Of a stretch of DNA of 41,953 nucleotides, positions 40,305-41,953 are shown piece by piece. Each line of letters starts with the position of its first letter. Position 1 is the stretch's first letter. Source of the stretch: Gemmatimonadota bacterium (lineage in GTDB: Bacteria > Gemmatimonadota > Gemmatimonadetes > Gemmatimonadales > Gemmatimonadaceae); contig VHBQ01000024.1 in assembly GCA_016871855.1 (NCBI GenBank), positions 1 through 41,953 of the forward strand, given 5' to 3'. The notes beneath the pieces were generated by a model. It had not been told where the DNA came from. It made no database searches and saw only the letters and a program-made list of their open reading frames with translations. The position numbers were made by a program, and so were the translations under genes.

Positions 40305-41953
40305 ATGTCCACGTCACTGTCGCCGTCCTGCTGCGGTCTCGCCCTCGTTTGTGCACTGGCCGTTGTCCCGACCGCCGTCGCCCAGAAGCCGTCGCCCGCC
40401 GACAGCACGCGAGGCGCGCGTCCGGCGCAGACGCTCGCCCCGGTCAGCGTGAGCGCCACGCCCCGCGAGGCGGAGGTCATCGGCGGTACGGCGGCGGTGG
40501 CCATTCGCCCGGCTGAGCTGCACGTCTCGCCGGCGCCGGTGCTCGCGGACGCGCTTCGCGAGACGCCCTTTGTCCTCGTGCGGCAGAACTCGCGCGGCGA
40601 GAACGAAGTGTCGGTGCGCGGTTCGGATTCTCGACAGGCGGCCATCCTGCTGAATGGCCTGCCAATCTCGCTGGGATGGGATCATCGCATCGATCCGTCG
40701 TTGATTCCCCTCACGGGCGCCGAAAAGGTGGTTGTGGTGCGAGGACTCAGCTCGCTGCTCAACGGGCCGAACTCACTGGGCGGTACGGTCGAGATTGCCC
40801 ACGACCCCGAGGCGCCGCCCGCGACGGGGCGCCTGCGAGCCGGCGCCGGCATCGATCAATACGGCGCAACGACCGCGACGCTCGGCTACGGCCACCGCCT
40901 CGGGTCGTTCCGCGACGGCATCATCGCGTTGAACGTCGGTGGGGCCCACCGCCAGCGTGACGGGTTCGCGCTCGCCCACGGCGCGCGCGACGCCACGGCG
41001 ACGCGCGGCTTGCGCACCGGCACTGACCTGCGGCAGGGCGACGGTTTCGCGTCGTTGCGGTGGTCGCGATCGGACGGCCGGGCCGCGGGCGTCGTCGTCT
41101 CCGGATACGACGCCGCCAAGGGCGTTCCTCCGGAAGAGCACCTCGCAAGGCCTCGCCTGTGGCGCTACCCGTACGCCAAGCGCGTGATGGCGATGGCCAC
41201 GGCGCACTCGGGCCTGCTGTCCACGCCGCTGGGGTTCGGGTCCCTCGAGGTGGGCGCAGGCGTCAATCGCGGCGCGCTGCAGATCGACTCGTACAAAGAC
41301 CGCACCTACCAGTCGGTGCAGTCCACCGAAATCGGCCGCGAGCGTACTTCGACGATGCGCGTCCTGGGCACCCATTCGCTGGGCTCCGCGACGCTGCGGG
41401 CGAGCCTCACCGCCGCCGACGTGCGCTACGAGGAGACGCTGTCTTCGGCCGCCGCCGTGTACCGGCAGACGCTCTCCAGCGGCGCCGCGGAAGTGGAGTG
41501 GCCGGTGCTGCGCCATGCGCGTGTCGAGGGCGGCGTGGCGTACGACGTGGCGCGGTCGCGGGAGACCGGAGGGCGCACCGCGACGCCCGAGACGTTCCGC
41601 AATCTCGGGTGGCGCGTGGGACTCTCACACGAGCCAAGCACCAGCACGCACCTGCACGCCAGTGTGTCCGAACGTTCGCGCTTTCCGTCACTGCGCGAGC
41701 TCTACTCCGGCTCCCTCAACCGCTTCGTGCCCAATCCGGACCTGCGCCCCGAGACGCTGCTTGGGTTCGAGGGCGGCGTGACCACCACACGTCAGCTTGC
41801 CCCGACCGTCAGCTCTACCCTGCAGCTCATCGCCTTCCGGCACCGTCTGGACGACGCCGTCGTGCGCATCTCGCTGGCGAATCCCTCGCGCTTCAAGCGC
41901 ATCAACCGCGACCGCATCCGCAGTCAGGGGATCGAGGTGCTCGGCGGCGTCAC
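40305..41953 (+). CDS. TonB-dependent receptor (truncated by window end)
   Basis: At least 549 residues of an outer-membrane receptor. The signal peptide (LALVCALAVVPTAVAQ) is followed by TLAPVSVSATPREAEV, which resembles the start of a plug rather than a complete TonB box. Plug motifs are ADALRETPFVLVRQNSRGENEVSVRGSDSRQAAILLNGLPI and AEKVVVVRGLSSLLNGPNSLGGTVEI. The barrel contains LHASVSERSRFPSLRELYSGSLNRFVPNPDLRPETLLGFEGGV, the classic receptor signature. The frame stays open to the last base. No regulator or ABC partner is in the window, so the ligand (siderophore, cobalamin, metal) is unknown. It lacks a carboxypeptidase-like domain, unlike the SusC at 16932. Confidence 0.9.
   Translation, partial: MSTSLSPSCCGLALVCALAVVPTAVAQKPSPADSTRGARPAQTLAPVSVSATPREAEVIGGTAAVAIRPAELHVSPAPVLADALRETPFVLVRQNSRGENEVSVRGSDSRQAAILLNGLPISLGWDHRIDPSLIPLTGAEKVVVVRGLSSLLNGPNSLGGTVEIAHDPEAPPATGRLRAGAGIDQYGATTATLGYGHRLGSFRDGIIALNVGGAHRQRDGFALAHGARDATATRGLRTGTDLRQGDGFASLRWSRSDGRAAGVVVSGYDAAKGVPPEEHLARPRLWRYPYAKRVMAMATAHSGLLSTPLGFGSLEVGAGVNRGALQIDSYKDRTYQSVQSTEIGRERTSTMRVLGTHSLGSATLRASLTAADVRYEETLSSAAAVYRQTLSSGAAEVEWPVLRHARVEGGVAYDVARSRETGGRTATPETFRNLGWRVGLSHEPSTSTHLHASVSERSRFPSLRELYSGSLNRFVPNPDLRPETLLGFEGGVTTTRQLAPTVSSTLQLIAFRHRLDDAVVRISLANPSRFKRINRDRIRSQGIEVLGGV

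Overview
This is a 41,953-base high-GC bacterial chromosome segment. The mix of SusC/SusD-type outer-membrane uptake, TonB receptors, Tat-exported redox enzymes, many signal peptides ending in AQ and a diderm envelope suggests a Gemmatimonadota-like organism. That placement is inference from gene style, not from a marker gene. No phage, plasmid, IS transposase, rRNA or CRISPR array is visible. The repeats here are short intergenic structures, not classical mobile elements.

Layout from left to right. (1) 155-4911: alpha-glucan phosphorylase (minus), a divergent twin-CBS protein and a DUF2207 membrane protein. (2) 4927-6484: tRNA-Gly(CCC) with promoter and terminator, then an acetyl-CoA hydrolase/CoA-transferase family gene. 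(3) 6485-6833: two adjacent nested inverted repeats; a third copy lies at 15440-15600. (4) 6834-7154: a small HELMH protein. (5) 7290-11616: a tightly overlapping five-gene operon with a YtrA-type GntR regulator, ABC ATPase, permease and two related membrane-anchored proteins of unknown function, behind a clear promoter/operator. (6) 11693-13241: two paralogous Tat-exported DsrE-like proteins separated by a long foldback. (7) 13398-21868: an uptake and hydrolysis locus on the minus strand (secreted amidase, SusC, SusD, CocE/NonD-type hydrolase). (8) 21953-24353: DUF4126 protein, seven tRNAs on the minus strand (Thr, Leu, Asp, Glu, Glu, Trp, His) with odd short tandem repeats in the spacers, then elongation factor P. 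(9) 24568-28581: tesA-ybbA-ybbP, the same divergent arrangement known in E. coli, with overlapping start codons. (10) 28712-32103: a secreted lipoprotein with Ig-like domains and an M30-like metallopeptidase, then a small HEFGH membrane protein. (11) 32112-39792: a sulfur redox locus. A minus-strand operon encodes a Tat-exported molybdopterin oxidoreductase (PsrA/PhsA type), a 4Fe-4S protein, an NrfD-type membrane subunit, two YeeE/YedE half-transporters and a rhodanese-like protein; a membrane-anchored multiheme cytochrome c is divergent to it. (12) 39802-41953: ApaG and a TonB-dependent receptor cut by the window edge.

The points most worth a second look are the nested repeat family with a conserved core and variable self-complementary arms, the rhodanese-like protein whose only cysteine is its last residue, the five-gene ABC operon with two uncharacterised paralogues, and the interleaved inverted tandem arrays between tRNA genes.
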